A stretch of DNA of 13,562 bases, from positions 1 through 13,562 of the forward strand of contig JSYX01000770.1 in the NCBI GenBank assembly GCA_000787465.1. The letters are read 5' to 3'. This document shows, in pieces, positions 1 to 8,822 of this stretch. Within the stretch, counting starts at the first letter, position 1; each line of letters opens with the position of its first letter. This DNA comes from Thermomucor indicae-seudaticae (Eukaryota; Mucoromycota; Mucoromycetes; Mucorales; Lichtheimiaceae). Under the pieces are notes generated by a model. It saw only the letters and a list, made by a program, of their open reading frames with translations, was not told the DNA's origin and made no database searches. A program made the translations under genes and the position numbers.

Positions 1-400
1 TGAGACAACGGAGAAGTTTTTCAATTGACAGAGTGGGGCTATCAAAAGTTTTATTTCAATGACGAACAATCGACACAACTACAAGACATTTTTCTATGTT
101 GAAGTCTATATACCAAAGATTTTTTCCCTTTTTTGCTTCGGCGTGTTGCCAGGAGGAGTGGGAAATCAAGCCCGACCTTATCAACTTGCACGTTTCGGTG
201 GCCGGTTGGCCTAGGGCCGATGAAAGCCCTCCGGGTTGACGCCTGTCGCCACAGGCAGTGTGGTGCTCCACTGAAGGCCTCTCCCCCTGCCTACATAAAG
301 CCTCACGGCAGTAACAATAGTAGTCGTAAACGGGAACATATTATTGGACATACCAGCTATAAAGTAAACGATTAGAACCCGGGTTGAAGAGCAATTGTCA
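1..400. other. No recognisable gene
   Basis: Reading frames here are short (up to 80 codons) and overlap on both strands without coding character. A moderately GC-rich patch at about 160-300 contains a perfect small hairpin, GCCTGT-CGCC-ACAGGC, near 241-256. Nothing in it matches a tRNA, an rRNA or a known transposon end that I can recognise. Confidence 0.4.
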
Positions 401-404
401 GATC

Positions 405-826
405 ATCTTACCTCGAATAACATTCCGCACCGATTCTGACAAGGGAGCCGGATGAGCAGTCACCAAAATTGCAATGCGAGGCCCAGAGAAGCAATCGATC
501 ACAGACGCGAAAACCGTGCCATATTGACCGAATGCTGGTTACCTTGTAAATGACGTATAATGCGCTCCGTACGTTTTTACCAAGCCCAGAGACTGAGATG
601 TACGGCCTGAGAGGTCGAACGGGAACCAATCCACCGGATGTCTTACGGTTCGAGCGTTTGGATTGAACAGCAGCTTTGAAGCTAGATTCCACCCGACATA
701 AACCAGTCCTGTAAACGTCTGACGATTGGGACAAAGGCCTAACTGCGTTTCGGTGCCTATTCGGTACGACAGAGAAATAAAGCCGCAGCAGACTGACTGA
801 GCGATCCGAAACATGTTGAACTGCAC
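405..826 (-). other. Long nearly open frame, possibly an old coding relic
   Basis: On the minus strand one frame runs from an ATG at about 826 to about 405, roughly 140 codons, with a single TAA near 537-539. Base composition is more GC-rich than the AT-rich DNA further right. I recognise no domain in the translation (an internal block reads TVRHPVDWFPFDLSGRTSQ). The frame ends near a donor-like GGTAAGAT. It could be a degenerate gene or transposon piece, or an accident of composition. The lack of a recognised family keeps confidence low. Confidence 0.2.
636..656. repeat. Degenerate repeat motif, copy 1
   Basis: GGATGTCTTACGGTTCGAGC here closely matches GGATGTCTTACCATTCGAAC at 915-935, in the same orientation about 280 bp apart. 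A weaker relative (GATCATCTTACCTCGAATAAC) lies near 403-423. The flanks of the two good copies can be aligned for a further 20-30 bp with many mismatches, so they look like old duplicates and not a regulatory box. Confidence 0.3.
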
Positions 827-914
827 CCGGGTATCAGTGCACCGGAAACGACTCGAAGCTCACCATGCGGTCTTTCACTGGGCGCCCGGTACCCGGAGAA
901 GTAACAGTCCAATA

Positions 915-935
915 GGATGTCTTACCATTCGAACG
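915..935. repeat. Degenerate repeat motif, copy 2
   Basis: This is the partner of the motif at 636-656, with about 17 of 20 bases shared. On the minus strand both copies read VRHP when translated (AR-TVRHP and VR-MVRHP), which would fit two decayed copies of one coding block. No family was recognised. Confidence 0.3.
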
Positions 936-1213
936 TAACGCTCGACCAGCATCCCTAAACTGTACTTACTCGGGGTTCTGGAATCCCTCATGCAATGATG
1001 GGTCTGTGCGCATTCTTGAAGCCACCCTTGCCGGAAGTCTTGCCGTCCCGTGTAGCCGGTCGTTCGTCCACCCGAGTTCCGCCTATTACAAACAAATGTC
1101 GTCAATGCATACCGTTTTGCTCAACAGAGGACAGGTCCACACGCCAAGAGTTCACCAACTTGATGCCGGCAAAGTAGAACATGACTAAATCGTCCTAATT
1201 AGTGTCAAGTAGA

Positions 1214-1537
1214 ATGTTCAAACATGATGATGCTCTGTACATACCTTTGACAGGTGATCAGGTCCGATTGGCGCAGCAGCTGAAAAGGGATGGTAGCATG
1301 GCTTACACCGTGAGGAGGAGCCTTGTTCCTTGGGGGGATACGTTTTTGCAGGAAAACCAAAGGTCGTCAGTTGAGCACCATCTTCATGCAAGTGAAAAGG
1401 GGTCAAATCTCATGTTACGTCCTTGTCAAAATCTTGTTTTGCTAACGCAGAGGCCAAGCATTGAGTTTAATGCATCACACTTGATAGAGATCTCGCTTTT
1501 TCTTATCGTTTCTTTCGTGCATACTTTGCAACATTGA
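1214..1537 (+). CDS. Hypothetical short ORF, 107 codons
   Basis: An ATG at 1214 opens 107 codons to a TGA at 1535-1537; a TAA lies in frame at 1196-1198. The protein begins MFKHDDALYIPLTGDQ and has mixed, soluble-looking composition for about 95 residues, then a hydrophobic end (ISLFLIVSFV). I recognise no domain, no AATAAA lies close downstream and no intron is needed. It may be a small gene, an exon of a larger decayed one, or a chance frame. Confidence 0.25.
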   Translation: MFKHDDALYIPLTGDQVRLAQQLKRDGSMAYTVRRSLVPWGDTFLQENQRSSVEHHLHASEKGSNLMLRPCQNLVLLTQRPSIEFNASHLIEISLFLIVSFVHTLQH

Positions 1538-1559
1538 AGAAGTCCGTTCTTGACAGAGG

Positions 1560-2160
1560 GGAACAAAGAAGCAAAAGAAGGAATGGTGGATGGGTGACCA
1601 GGATTCTTTCTTTTATATTATCTTTACCCAAGCCATTGCCCAAAATGTAAAAAGTTTCCATTTACGTCAGCACACTTGAACTTGCAGTATTGTCAGGAAA
1701 GAAAAACTGAGGCCATTACTTTACTCACACATACTCACATCTCTGTCTTATAACATAGATACTAATTCGCATTAGCAAAATTCTAGGGAAGCAAGGATAC
1801 AAGTCAACGGCAGGTGGAAGCTATTAAGGATTGATTTTTCCGTTTCCTTATCTTTCACCATCGTAATCAATGCGTAAAAACGTAGTCGTGATCGCACATG
1901 ATCACACAAACAGAACATCTTCGTTTCAGACCCCTCTCGGGCTACCGTACTGTGAAAGAAAATTAGAATTACTACTTTCTGCACAATACGCGCTTCTGAT
2001 TTATGACACAGATGCTGATTCGTGATAGTCAAATGGATGCAAACAAGAATATAAGAAACCGTAGTGGAAGCTTTCAAAGTGAGACATTTCACAGAGCAAG
2101 AATAGAAAGATCACAAAGACAATGAGACAGATAGGTCCATTGAGACTTCAAGTACGATTG
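1560..2160. other. No recognisable gene, AT-rich spacer
   Basis: The stretch is AT-rich with a minus-strand frame of 106 codons (1772-2092) whose composition looks random (many Cys, Ile and Leu in a non-domain pattern). It ends at the left boundary of a transposon-like element at 2168. No RNA gene or convincing repeat was seen. Confidence 0.4.
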
Positions 2161-2176
2161 TTCTTTACAGTGATTG

Positions 2177-2225
2177 CTCGCTACATAGATATTCGCTATT
2201 TCGATATTCTCGCTATATCGATCAC
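2177..2225. repeat. Three iterated CTCGCTATATCGAT motifs
   Basis: Three similar motifs follow each other at about 16-bp spacing: CTCGCTACATAGAT (2177-2190), TTCGCTATTTCGATA (2192-2206) and CTCGCTATATCGATCAC (2209-2225). Inverted or partial versions recur near 2266-2320, 2870-2895 and 2979-3028. Iterated subterminal motifs of this type often bind a transposase; that role is inferred. Confidence 0.55.
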
Positions 2226-2808
2226 TTCCATAGCTAACACGAAATGTTAGCTGGAAGATGTCAGTAATTCGCTGTAGCGATATCTGATCGCTTGTCACCC
2301 AGATATCGATATACGGAGCGGATTCTATCACTCGAGAAAGCTATGTCCTGCGATTTGGCTGACTCAGGTGATTTTCTAAACTACCGTCATTTCAGGCTCT
2401 AAATCAGCAAACATTGTTCCTCTCTTGCTTCGGTGATCTTGTTTATAATTTTGCCGTTACGGAACCCTTCTCAGGCGGTTTCGCGTCGCATAAGAATTGC
2501 CGATAGTCGAATGAGCGTCATCGTAGAAAGTATGGTCACTTACTTCCTGCCAATCAAACTGGTCGGTCCGTAATTCCCTGAGGCCCGAAATAACCGTCCT
2601 TCAGGTGACTTTACTATTAAATCTATACACCATGCGATTTTCTTATGGAACATGCATTTAAAGCAGCCAAATTCAGTGCATTATACGTGACAGGTACTGG
2701 TACCACAGCATGTCTCAACCTCTAAACAAAGGATCACTGACTTGATTATTTTGACTGAACAATTTGTTTGACCAGACGTAGCTCTGTCGATACTGCTATT
2801 GCTTAAAA

Positions 2809-2898
2809 TATTATCCATAGCCAAGCGTTAAGATGTGAATTCGCTACGTATATACTCTATGTGCCAACGAACGTGATCGATATAAGGAGCGACAACTG
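2809..2898. repeat. Right-end module of the element, copy 1
   Basis: This segment starts near AATATTATCCATAG and ends GGAGCGACAACTG. It is collinear with 2929-3036, which starts AGTATTACCCATG and ends GCGAGCGGCAACTG. The two share the TATTAnCCAT start, a TGAATTnGCTA centre and a GTGATCGAnATA...GAGCGnCAACTG end, so the right terminus appears to be duplicated in tandem. Confidence 0.5.
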
Positions 2899-2928
2899 TA
2901 GGGTCTTCAGTTGAGGTCCGTAGGATAA

Positions 2929-3036
2929 AGTATTACCCATGCGCACTTTGCGGTATATGAATTTGCTAGATTGATATGCTCGCTATATAGATCACTTTTG
3001 CGCAACGCAGGTGATCGACATAGCGAGCGGCAACTG
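2929..3036. repeat. Right-end module, copy 2 (with long hairpin)
   Basis: This is the second, slightly longer copy of the 2809-2898 module. It contains an imperfect hairpin: GCTCGCTATATAGATCAC (about 2978-2995) faces GTGATCGACATAGCGAGC (3011-3028) across a 15-base loop. The end CAACTG is followed by CA and not TA, so this copy is less likely to be the actual excision boundary than the end at 2898. Confidence 0.5.
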
Positions 3037-3044
3037 CATTATCC

Positions 3045-3389
3045 ATGAATCATCAGCCCTTTATTACGTGGATAATGGCTTTCACTAATATTCTGAAAGC
3101 GAAAGCGAGATTTTTCTGGCACCGACGAGCAAAGAGATACCCGTCTTCATTATCGACCTCTTGGCTGGGGGCGCTGGCTTATTTCTGTCTCACGTTTAAG
3201 CAGCAAGACAAATCAACCTCGATCAGAAAAGAGCCTCCCATTTCATCAGGTCTCAAACCTGGTCAAGCTGGACTCGACATTTTATGCACATCTCTCGTCA
3301 GTACTTTTTATGTCTTTACTTGGTACTTTATTCCGCTGTCTTCATATTTCTTGTTTCCTTATAATTATGTAATTTGTTCACAAAAATGA
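3045..3389 (+). CDS. Unrecognised 114-codon ORF next to the element
   Basis: An ATG at 3045 opens 114 codons to a TGA, starting just outside the duplicated transposon end. The C-terminal half contains a hydrophobic stretch (STFYVFTWYFIPLSSYFLF) that could form one membrane segment. There is no recognisable domain, no intron and no clear poly(A) signal. The hydrophobic part comes from a T-rich run, so a chance frame is quite possible. Confidence 0.2.
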   Translation: MNHQPFITWIMAFTNILKAKARFFWHRRAKRYPSSLSTSWLGALAYFCLTFKQQDKSTSIRKEPPISSGLKPGQAGLDILCTSLVSTFYVFTWYFIPLSSYFLFPYNYVICSQK

Positions 3390-3603
3390 ATGAAAATGTG
3401 ATGTGAACTGGGCTACCATTTTTCAAGCAGAGAAAGGGTCTCTTATATACTCTCCATATGCATCTCTGGATAGTCGTCAGTCTTTATAGTGGCAGCTTAG
3501 TTAGCTACTTTTATTTCAAACAACCTGTGTGCTTCCTTTGTTTACAAAGCTTTAATGGTAAAAGGAAAAGAAATATGCACAAGCCTTTCAAAAACACTTG
3601 ATG

Positions 3604-3609
3604 TTTATT
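3604..3609 (-). terminator. Poly(A) signal of the arrestin gene
   Basis: Read on the minus strand this is AATAAA, about 32 bases beyond the arrestin TGA and within an A-rich context. It is correctly placed to direct 3' end formation of that transcript. Confidence 0.6.
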
Positions 3610-3640
3610 TTTTTGTAACTAACTATATCTCTATTTCTCT

Positions 3641-5329
3641 TCAAATGGGTACGTCCGTGATATATGATCCAGGAGGCGGATCCATCGAGATGGGATGGGC
3701 GAGGACGATGGGTATATCTCCGAGATCATCCATGCTGGAGGCCGAGATAGAGGTTAAATAAGGCAAACGCTAAGGGCCACACCATGATCATCATCGTACA
3801 CTACGGCGAGCGTTCGCAAATCCGTTCGACGAGATTACTACGATTCGAGCGACGATTTTGTCGATTATCGGGCCGAATCTGAGAAATTTCGTCGAAGCTT
3901 TTGTGTAACAAGTGCATGGTGACTGTTTTCAACTGCGCTTGAGCTGGTGTTTTAGCCACTTGTCGTCGAAAACTCGTCGAAAATTATGCGACGGCGGCGA
4001 CTGGAAGTGGATTCGTAGAAAATTAAGAGAAATTCCGTAGAACGAATTTGCGAACGCTCGCTGTAGTGGTACCTTCTCCGGGAGCCGACCCACACGCGGA
4101 CTGCAAACGAGATATCTATAAGATGCTGACCTCGGATAGTATACATATTGCTCTAGGATGTCAACAAACATCTCTTTAATACACGAGTTTATATGTTATA
4201 GAAACCATTTACTTACTGGAGCGGGAATGGAAAATGTTACTTCATTGCAGAATCCGGGATTCACGGGTTGCCACCAGGCCACATCCTTTGCGGAAAGCTT
4301 TGCAACAGCTTTTTCAGTGGACGCGAGAGGAATACGTTCTGGTCCTTGTGCCAAGAATGTTCTTTGGCGCTTGATAAGTTCAACCTTAATGTCCGACAAG
4401 CGTTGCTCGGACTGGTTGTTCGTCCGGATTGTGACGTAAATCGGGGCCCCAGCCGTCCAGATCGAGCGTGCGATTGATATCTCCGTATAAAGACTGTGGG
4501 ATGGCAGAAACAGGACGTGCGCTTGGGGCTCGGGGAATGAATGCCAACCCTCAATCTTCTCGGTGATTTGCTCATACAGGCTCGGGACCACAATGGCTGG
4601 GTGTGTACCGTGGGCATAGATGTCGATGGGCTGTTTGGCCTCGATTATACAGCGTTTAGTATTTGCAGACGAGGAGGGGTCCACGAAAACAACACTTTGG
4701 GTAGAACAAATGCATTAATTTTTGCTGTTGTGAAATTTGACGGAGCGTCTATTTACCCGTGCAGGTAGTAGCGTACTGAACCGTTTTTACCTGTATAGCG
4801 AGAAGCTAAATTCAGAGGTAACTGAGCCGTAAATGGCACGGCGATCTTTCTCTGATCAGGCTTGATATGTTTGGCAATTTTATCCGAGGTAACAGACAAA
4901 ATTGGTTGCTCTAAAAAATGGTGGTATGGGATCATTTCGTGGTCATGGCCCGCTGTGGCAATGTCTGATGGCATCGAATAAGTGCTTTAGTCAAAAGGGT
5001 ACTGAATTGTATTTTCTATTGGCCAAAAACTCACTTTCTACACCTTGCAGGTGAAGCTGCAGTCTTTGTATTGCGCTCGCGCACAATGTACTATCAGCCG
5101 AGGATGGCAGGCGAACGACGAAAGTCCCTTCAACGGTTCCGCCAGCGACATAGTAAGGTGCATTGACAGCTATCTTCACGTGCTTCTTCTTGAGCTTAAG
5201 CAAAGGATTTGTGGGGGTCGAAGCAGATTTCTCCGGAAACATGTTGACTGGGTATTTGTAAGTAGAGGTGCATTTCATGGGCTTCCAGAGCGCTTTGATG
5301 GCATTGCCGATGGACGTGGGGATATTCAT
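3641..5329 (-). CDS. Arrestin-domain (alpha-arrestin-like) protein, five exons
   Basis: Exons on the minus strand: 5329-5035, 4964-4757, 4694-4217, 4152-4073 and 3734-3641 (1155 nt, 384 aa). All introns are GT-AG (70, 62, 64 and 338 bp) and phases match at every junction. Alpha-arrestins are cytosolic scaffolds that commonly link ubiquitin ligases to membrane transporters. The N-terminal arrestin fold starts near residue 48 (KKKHVKIAVNAPYYVAGGTV) and includes PFTAQLP and GSVRYYLHGVVFVDP around 160-174. The C-terminal fold covers about 195-375 (APIYVTIRTNNQSEQRLSDI, QHLIDISFAVRVWVGSRR) and closes with DIPIVLAHPISMDPPPG. No PPxY motif, usual in ubiquitin-ligase adaptors, is visible. I chose the ATG at 5329 because the in-frame extension to 5572 is pyrimidine-rich and unlike the family. 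Family assignment is firm; the client is unknown. Confidence 0.9.
3796..3798. repeat. Target-site duplication GTA (left)
   Basis: GTA precedes the CACTAC start of the miniature transposon and is repeated at 4069-4071 directly after its GTAGTG end. A 3-bp duplication with CACTA ends is the known signature of the CMC/EnSpm (CACTA) superfamily. Confidence 0.65.
3799..4068. mobile_element. CACTA-type MITE, 270 bp
   Basis: The ends form an inverted repeat of about 33 bp with three mismatches, starting CACTACGGCGAGCGTTCGCA at the left and CACTACAGCGAGCGTTCGCA on the opposite strand at the right. The 3-bp flanks are identical (GTA). CACTA termini plus a 3-bp duplication point to the CMC/EnSpm superfamily. 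The 200-bp core is rich in CGTCGAAA-like words and encodes no transposase, so the copy is non-autonomous and must have been mobilised in trans. High similarity between its ends suggests a fairly recent insertion. Confidence 0.8.
4069..4071. repeat. Target-site duplication GTA (right)
   Basis: This is the second copy of the GTA flank. On the gene's strand it reads TAC and forms bases 2-4 of the intron donor (G-TAC), so the duplication itself preserved the splice-site start. Confidence 0.65.
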
Positions 5330-6381
5330 GTGTCTGGCTGAACGATGCTTGACGGAGGAAGAGTTATTATGGGAGTAAACGCGATAGTCAAAGGTTGAGC
5401 GTAGGAAAGACACGTAGCAAGTGAGTAAAATGCCTGTAAATTGTAGCTTTTTAAATGTTCTTTTGGAATATCCCCGACAATCCATACCGACAAGTCCACA
5501 CTGCATGGCAAGAATGTCGTCTCTAGCACGCACCGAGCCAACTGGAAATTTTTTGATTGTATGCACATTCATATTGTAAACAACTTAAATGGCTTGCAGA
5601 GCTGCTACGAAGAGAAACCATGTACATATTTTGCAGGTTTGGAAAAGAGAAAGGCAATGACATGTATCATTTGATGCGTACTACACTGTCAAGCATAATG
5701 TGTGCCTTCACTGCACGGAGCAGACCCACAACAAAATCTGGCGACTAATTTTTGACATGTGTACCGGCTTTTGAGGCATATCCAGCACTCGAAGAGTGAA
5801 AATTTTAAATCAAGGTTGTTGGTTCACCTTGTTAAATGAAGAATAATGCGACTTTAAATTCATTCATGATTGGAATAACCTTCAAGTGCTTGCATTTATC
5901 AACGGGACGGCGAGAAATATGCTAATCAAAACGAGAGCAATAACGATGCCAAACACAAAGTATGCTTCATCATCAGTATAAAAGCATCAAAGGGCGAAAT
6001 GGCTTCATTCAAAAGCTGTCCATGGGCTAGAAAAACACATACGCAAGAGAGGGATATATTGGACAGTTAAGGGATGCGCGAATGCTAAGGTGAACATATG
6101 TGTCCGCAGTGTGACAGGTACGTAATTTGTGGCAGGTCGTAATCTGCTACGAATCACACATTGCCGACGAATTATGACGGCGGACTGCAATGGATTACAA
6201 CGTATTATGACTAGATGAAAAGTTTTTTATCATAGTGGGTCGACCAAATCAACTCAGATCCCCTATAGTTGTCTCTAATTGGCTCTCTTGCAGGATTGAA
6301 TTCGGCAAACTCAACTGCGGACAACGACGGGCCAAGGTCATCGAAAAAGACAGCCTTATTAATGAGTACTTTTCGTGCAAC
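5330..6381. other. Arrestin 5' flank and gene-free spacer
   Basis: Upstream of the arrestin start the minus strand is pyrimidine-rich to about 5450, as expected of a 5' UTR or promoter. An in-frame extension of 81 codons up to an ATG at 5572 has no family resemblance. The rest, to 6381, has short random frames only and no recognisable repeat or RNA gene. Confidence 0.4.
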
Positions 6382-6399
6382 TGTGCCGAATTCGGCACA
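6382..6399. repeat. Perfect 18-bp palindrome
   Basis: TGTGCCGAATTCGGCACA is a perfect palindrome with an EcoRI site at its centre. Its arms resemble the TGTGC...GGCACAC ends of the element that starts 170 bp further on. A second GAATTCGGCA lies at about 6299-6308. Confidence 0.6.
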
Positions 6400-6567
6400 C
6401 CAACAACTGTGATTTTAACCTACTTCTTTTTAACTGTTCTTTTTGCCACAAGCATCATCCGATAGCCCTGCATCTGGGCATCATCTATTCATATAGTTTA
6501 TCAGTAGGTATCCACTGGATGGAGAATGGGAGGCCTTTCTGTGCGACCGGTTTGAGCTCGACTTAGA

Positions 6568-6940
6568 TGTGCTGAAACCGGCACACTTTTCAAGTTAGAT
6601 TTTCGACTTCTTGCAGTAATCAAATAATACATCAAAAACACGTATTTTATTCCTCAAGACCAGCAGATTTTTACCACGCATTAGTTGCGACGTGAACCTC
6701 GAAGCAAGCAGTGCAAATACCCTTGGATGTGTTACAGTTACACATGCATGCCTTTTGAGACCGGCGATGGCATTTGATACACGCAGCCGCTTATAGTTGC
6801 TGTTCTCTAAAAGGACCTCCCCTGATTTTGGCACGGTCATAATGTTTGGTGTCCTGGGTACGCGTCACAGAAACCTCGGTCCGACAGCCTGCGTTTCTTG
6901 GTCGAAACGATCATTCAAAAAGTGTGCCGAAACCAGCACA
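6568..6940. mobile_element. 373-bp element with 23-bp inverted ends
   Basis: The left end (6568-6590) reads TGTGCTG-AAACC-GGCACACTTTT. The right end on the other strand (6940-6918) reads TGTGCTG-GTTTC-GGCACACTTTT, giving 19 of 23 identical with the differences confined to the centre. The interior has no convincing reading frame. I found no matching target-site duplication, so the superfamily is open and the true outer limits may be a few bases off. Confidence 0.5.
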
Positions 6941-7391
6941 GCTGTAAAAGCCCAAAAACGAAACCGCCAAAGTTTTATTTTTTTTCTTGGTCTTCTTTGT
7001 CAAGGTTGTTGCTTAATCATAATGTCGCATCAGGTACACATTACTTGCATTTTGAGACTTCTCAAAGGTGAATGCGCGGTTTTCATTAAGCGCTGATCGG
7101 TGCATGTCTTTACAGAAGGTTGCGAAATCTGAAATTTCCAATCGCACGCTTGGCATTTTGTGGCTTTTACTAATGCCGTGTAAAATGAGCTACTAAAGTA
7201 AGCACAAACTGTAGGCAGTCTATGTCGTTTTAGATTTGTGGAAGACTTGCGCGTCATCTCATTCCAAATTACTTTAGGGTGAATGCAGATCTTGAACTGT
7301 TTGCTGTTTCCATCGCTGTCCGCTCCTTCGATAACTACTAACAGAACACGAATAGCAAGGTACCGTATTAGAAAGTTGTTTTTCGGTTAAA
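6941..7391. other. No recognisable gene
   Basis: Short overlapping frames only. There is one T-run (about 6974-6984) and no RNA gene, intron-linked exon or transposon end that I can identify. Confidence 0.4.
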
Positions 7392-7438
7392 GTGGAGATT
7401 TCTCTGGTGTTCAACGGACGGCTGATTCTAATCTCCAC
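7392..7438. repeat. 9-bp inverted repeat GTGGAGATT/AATCTCCAC
   Basis: GTGGAGATT (7392-7400) faces AATCTCCAC (7430-7438) across 29 bases. TGTTCA (about 7409-7414) inside the loop can pair instead with TGAACA just downstream, so two alternative foldings exist. No transposon family was recognised. Confidence 0.4.
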
Positions 7439-7778
7439 AGTGAACATTTCAGTTGACGGTAAATCGTGGCTACTGAGCGCCCCGCGTGTGCCTCCTTTTC
7501 TTTCAGGCGTTGGCCACAACAGTAGCAAGGTACTTAAGCTAAGCTTCCGTTCGTGCGTGGAACGTTCCGACAATCGCTACACTATGACTCAGCTCGATGA
7601 GCCATAATACTTTGACGGATACCGCCTTACAATATCCAATATGTTGATGGCCATGCAGGAACGGTGAATACGGTTATAGCAGCTTTTATGGTCGTTTTTT
7701 TTCGTATTATAGCAGCTATGTGGTAAGCAATGGACTTTCCGGGCGTGGAGCCGGCTTTCCGCGAGCTGGATAACCAAG

Positions 7779-7822
7779 TTCAAAGTTTAGTGTAGGCTTT
7801 GAACGTTCACTACAGCCTACAC
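7779..7822. repeat. Two overlapping, mutually exclusive hairpins
   Basis: GTTCAAAG (7779-7786) pairs with CTTTGAAC (7797-7804), and GTGTAGGCT (7790-7798) pairs with AGCCTACAC (7814-7822). The arms overlap, so only one stem can form at a time. The string CACTACAGC (7809-7817) equals the first nine bases of the right end of the MITE at 4068. It lies about 310 bp left of the Fanzor relic. Confidence 0.4.
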
Positions 7823-8121
7823 GGTGGATACTGTGTTGATCAATTGAAGAACTATTGAATTGAAGCGATAATGGCAATCTGGAGCGCTGTTTATGTGGAA
7901 TGTGGTTGTCAAGTGATCAACGCATCTTATACCTGTGGATCTGTGCTCGACGGACATGTTCCTGATCGATGTACGGCGTGATTATTACAGTTGCTCAACA
8001 AAACGGCAACGCAGGACGATAATATCAATCCGCTGCGACTCTGAGAGTTACAACGTGGATCACCAGAGTTAAGGATGGTGCCGAGGGATATATATCAAAG
8101 AAAAGTCGTTCCGGCCTTTGA
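7823..8121 (+). other. Probable decayed N-terminal region of the Fanzor gene
   Basis: No frame is open for long and no family block can be read, although the segment directly precedes the Fanzor relic in the right orientation. At 8136-8144 a run around GGGGGG separates a frame reading RPLKYTDPKG from the frame that continues RRFTILPIYSF. This would fit one more frameshift. The assignment rests on position only. Confidence 0.3.
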
Positions 8122-8822
8122 AGTATACAGACCCAAAGGGGGGCACGACGGTTTACAATTCTTCCAATATATTCCTTTCAAGCCAGACACATCCATGTTG
8201 ATGCACAGGCTTTCTCCAAGATGCTGCATGAAGCAGAATTGAAGAACAACTCCAACGTACTGTCAGGGGAACAGTTACGCAAAGCGTACTTCGACCTTTT
8301 GGACATGAAGAAAACTGGTCACGAGAAGTACGAAAGCCTTCAGACTGAAAGCTGCATTTTCTGGTACGCCTTTATTTGTGTAAACGGAGAATCTTCTACT
8401 AAAGCTGCTCTGTATAGGAACGAGATACGCACTGATGGTGTGGATGTGGAGTTTATATTCAAAAGAGGAAAGTATGAGAAGCCCCAGCCATTTCAGCCAA
8501 GCGGCCGAAAAGACAAGTTGCAAGACGCTGTGATTTGGGGAGTAGACCCTGGTGTTTCGGATGTCTTCGTGGCCGTTGATGGCGACGGCAGAACCGGCCA
8601 CAGAATTCGAGGATATCCAACGAGGAGTACTATGAACTCTGCGGCTAAAATTGTGCCACACATCAACGACGAAAGTTTATCAAAGAAGAACCAGAGGCCA
8701 AAAGCATAATTGACGAAATACCGACACTGAAAACAGCCAACTTCGACGAGGCTGACCGAGTCTATTGTTTACATTTGCCGGCATTACGATGTGATTACTA
8801 AATTCTACGATAAAGACTTTCG

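Larger units (their letters stand above)
2168..2898. mobile_element. Pogo/Tc1-mariner-like non-autonomous element
   Basis: The left end begins TA|CAGTGATTGCTCGCTACATA and the right end, read inwards on the other strand, begins CAGTTGTCGCTCCTTATATC with TA immediately outside. Over the first 23 bases the two ends share about 16 positions. The CAGT start, the inner CTCGnTATAnCGAT block and the TA flank are typical of pogo-type Tc1/mariner ends. The left end carries two further copies of the inner block (2192-2206 and 2209-2225). The roughly 730-bp body encodes no transposase that I can see, so this is a MITE-like or gutted copy. Confidence 0.55.
3735..4072 (-). other. Last arrestin intron, enlarged by a transposon
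   Basis: On the minus strand the intron starts AAG|GTAC at 4072 and ends CCTCCAG at 3735, with a branch-like ATTTAAC shortly before the acceptor. Removing it joins ...VGSRR to SMDDLGDIPIVLAHPIS in frame and restores the conserved arrestin C-terminus. Its length is 338 bp. Without the 270-bp element and its 3-bp duplication it would be 65 bp, in line with the other three introns. Splicing is inferred from sequence only. Confidence 0.8.

Noticed and set aside
210..280. Possible C/D-box snoRNA (GATGA ... CTGA with GGCC ends)
   Set aside because: The C box is incomplete (CCGATGA), the closing stem is only about five pairs and no guide match could be tested; chance is more likely.
3796..4071. Reading the arrestin C-terminus straight through the MITE as the normal protein
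   Set aside because: It would drop the conserved IPIVLAHPIS...DPPPG ending, which splices in perfectly from 3734 with good GT-AG sites.
4261..4617. 118-codon minus-strand ORF and two plus-strand ORFs over the arrestin exon
   Set aside because: They overlap arrestin exon 3 in other frames and have no family character; they are shadows of the real exon.
5330..5572. N-terminal extension of the arrestin to an ATG at 5572
   Set aside because: The 81 extra residues are in frame but pyrimidine-rich, unlike the family and rich in Cys, so I read them as 5' UTR or promoter.
6382..6399. Cloning adaptor contamination (GAATTCGGCAC resembles a cDNA-library linker)
   Set aside because: The palindrome is symmetrical, lacks the rest of any linker and sits in sequence with similar motifs nearby, so a natural origin is more likely.
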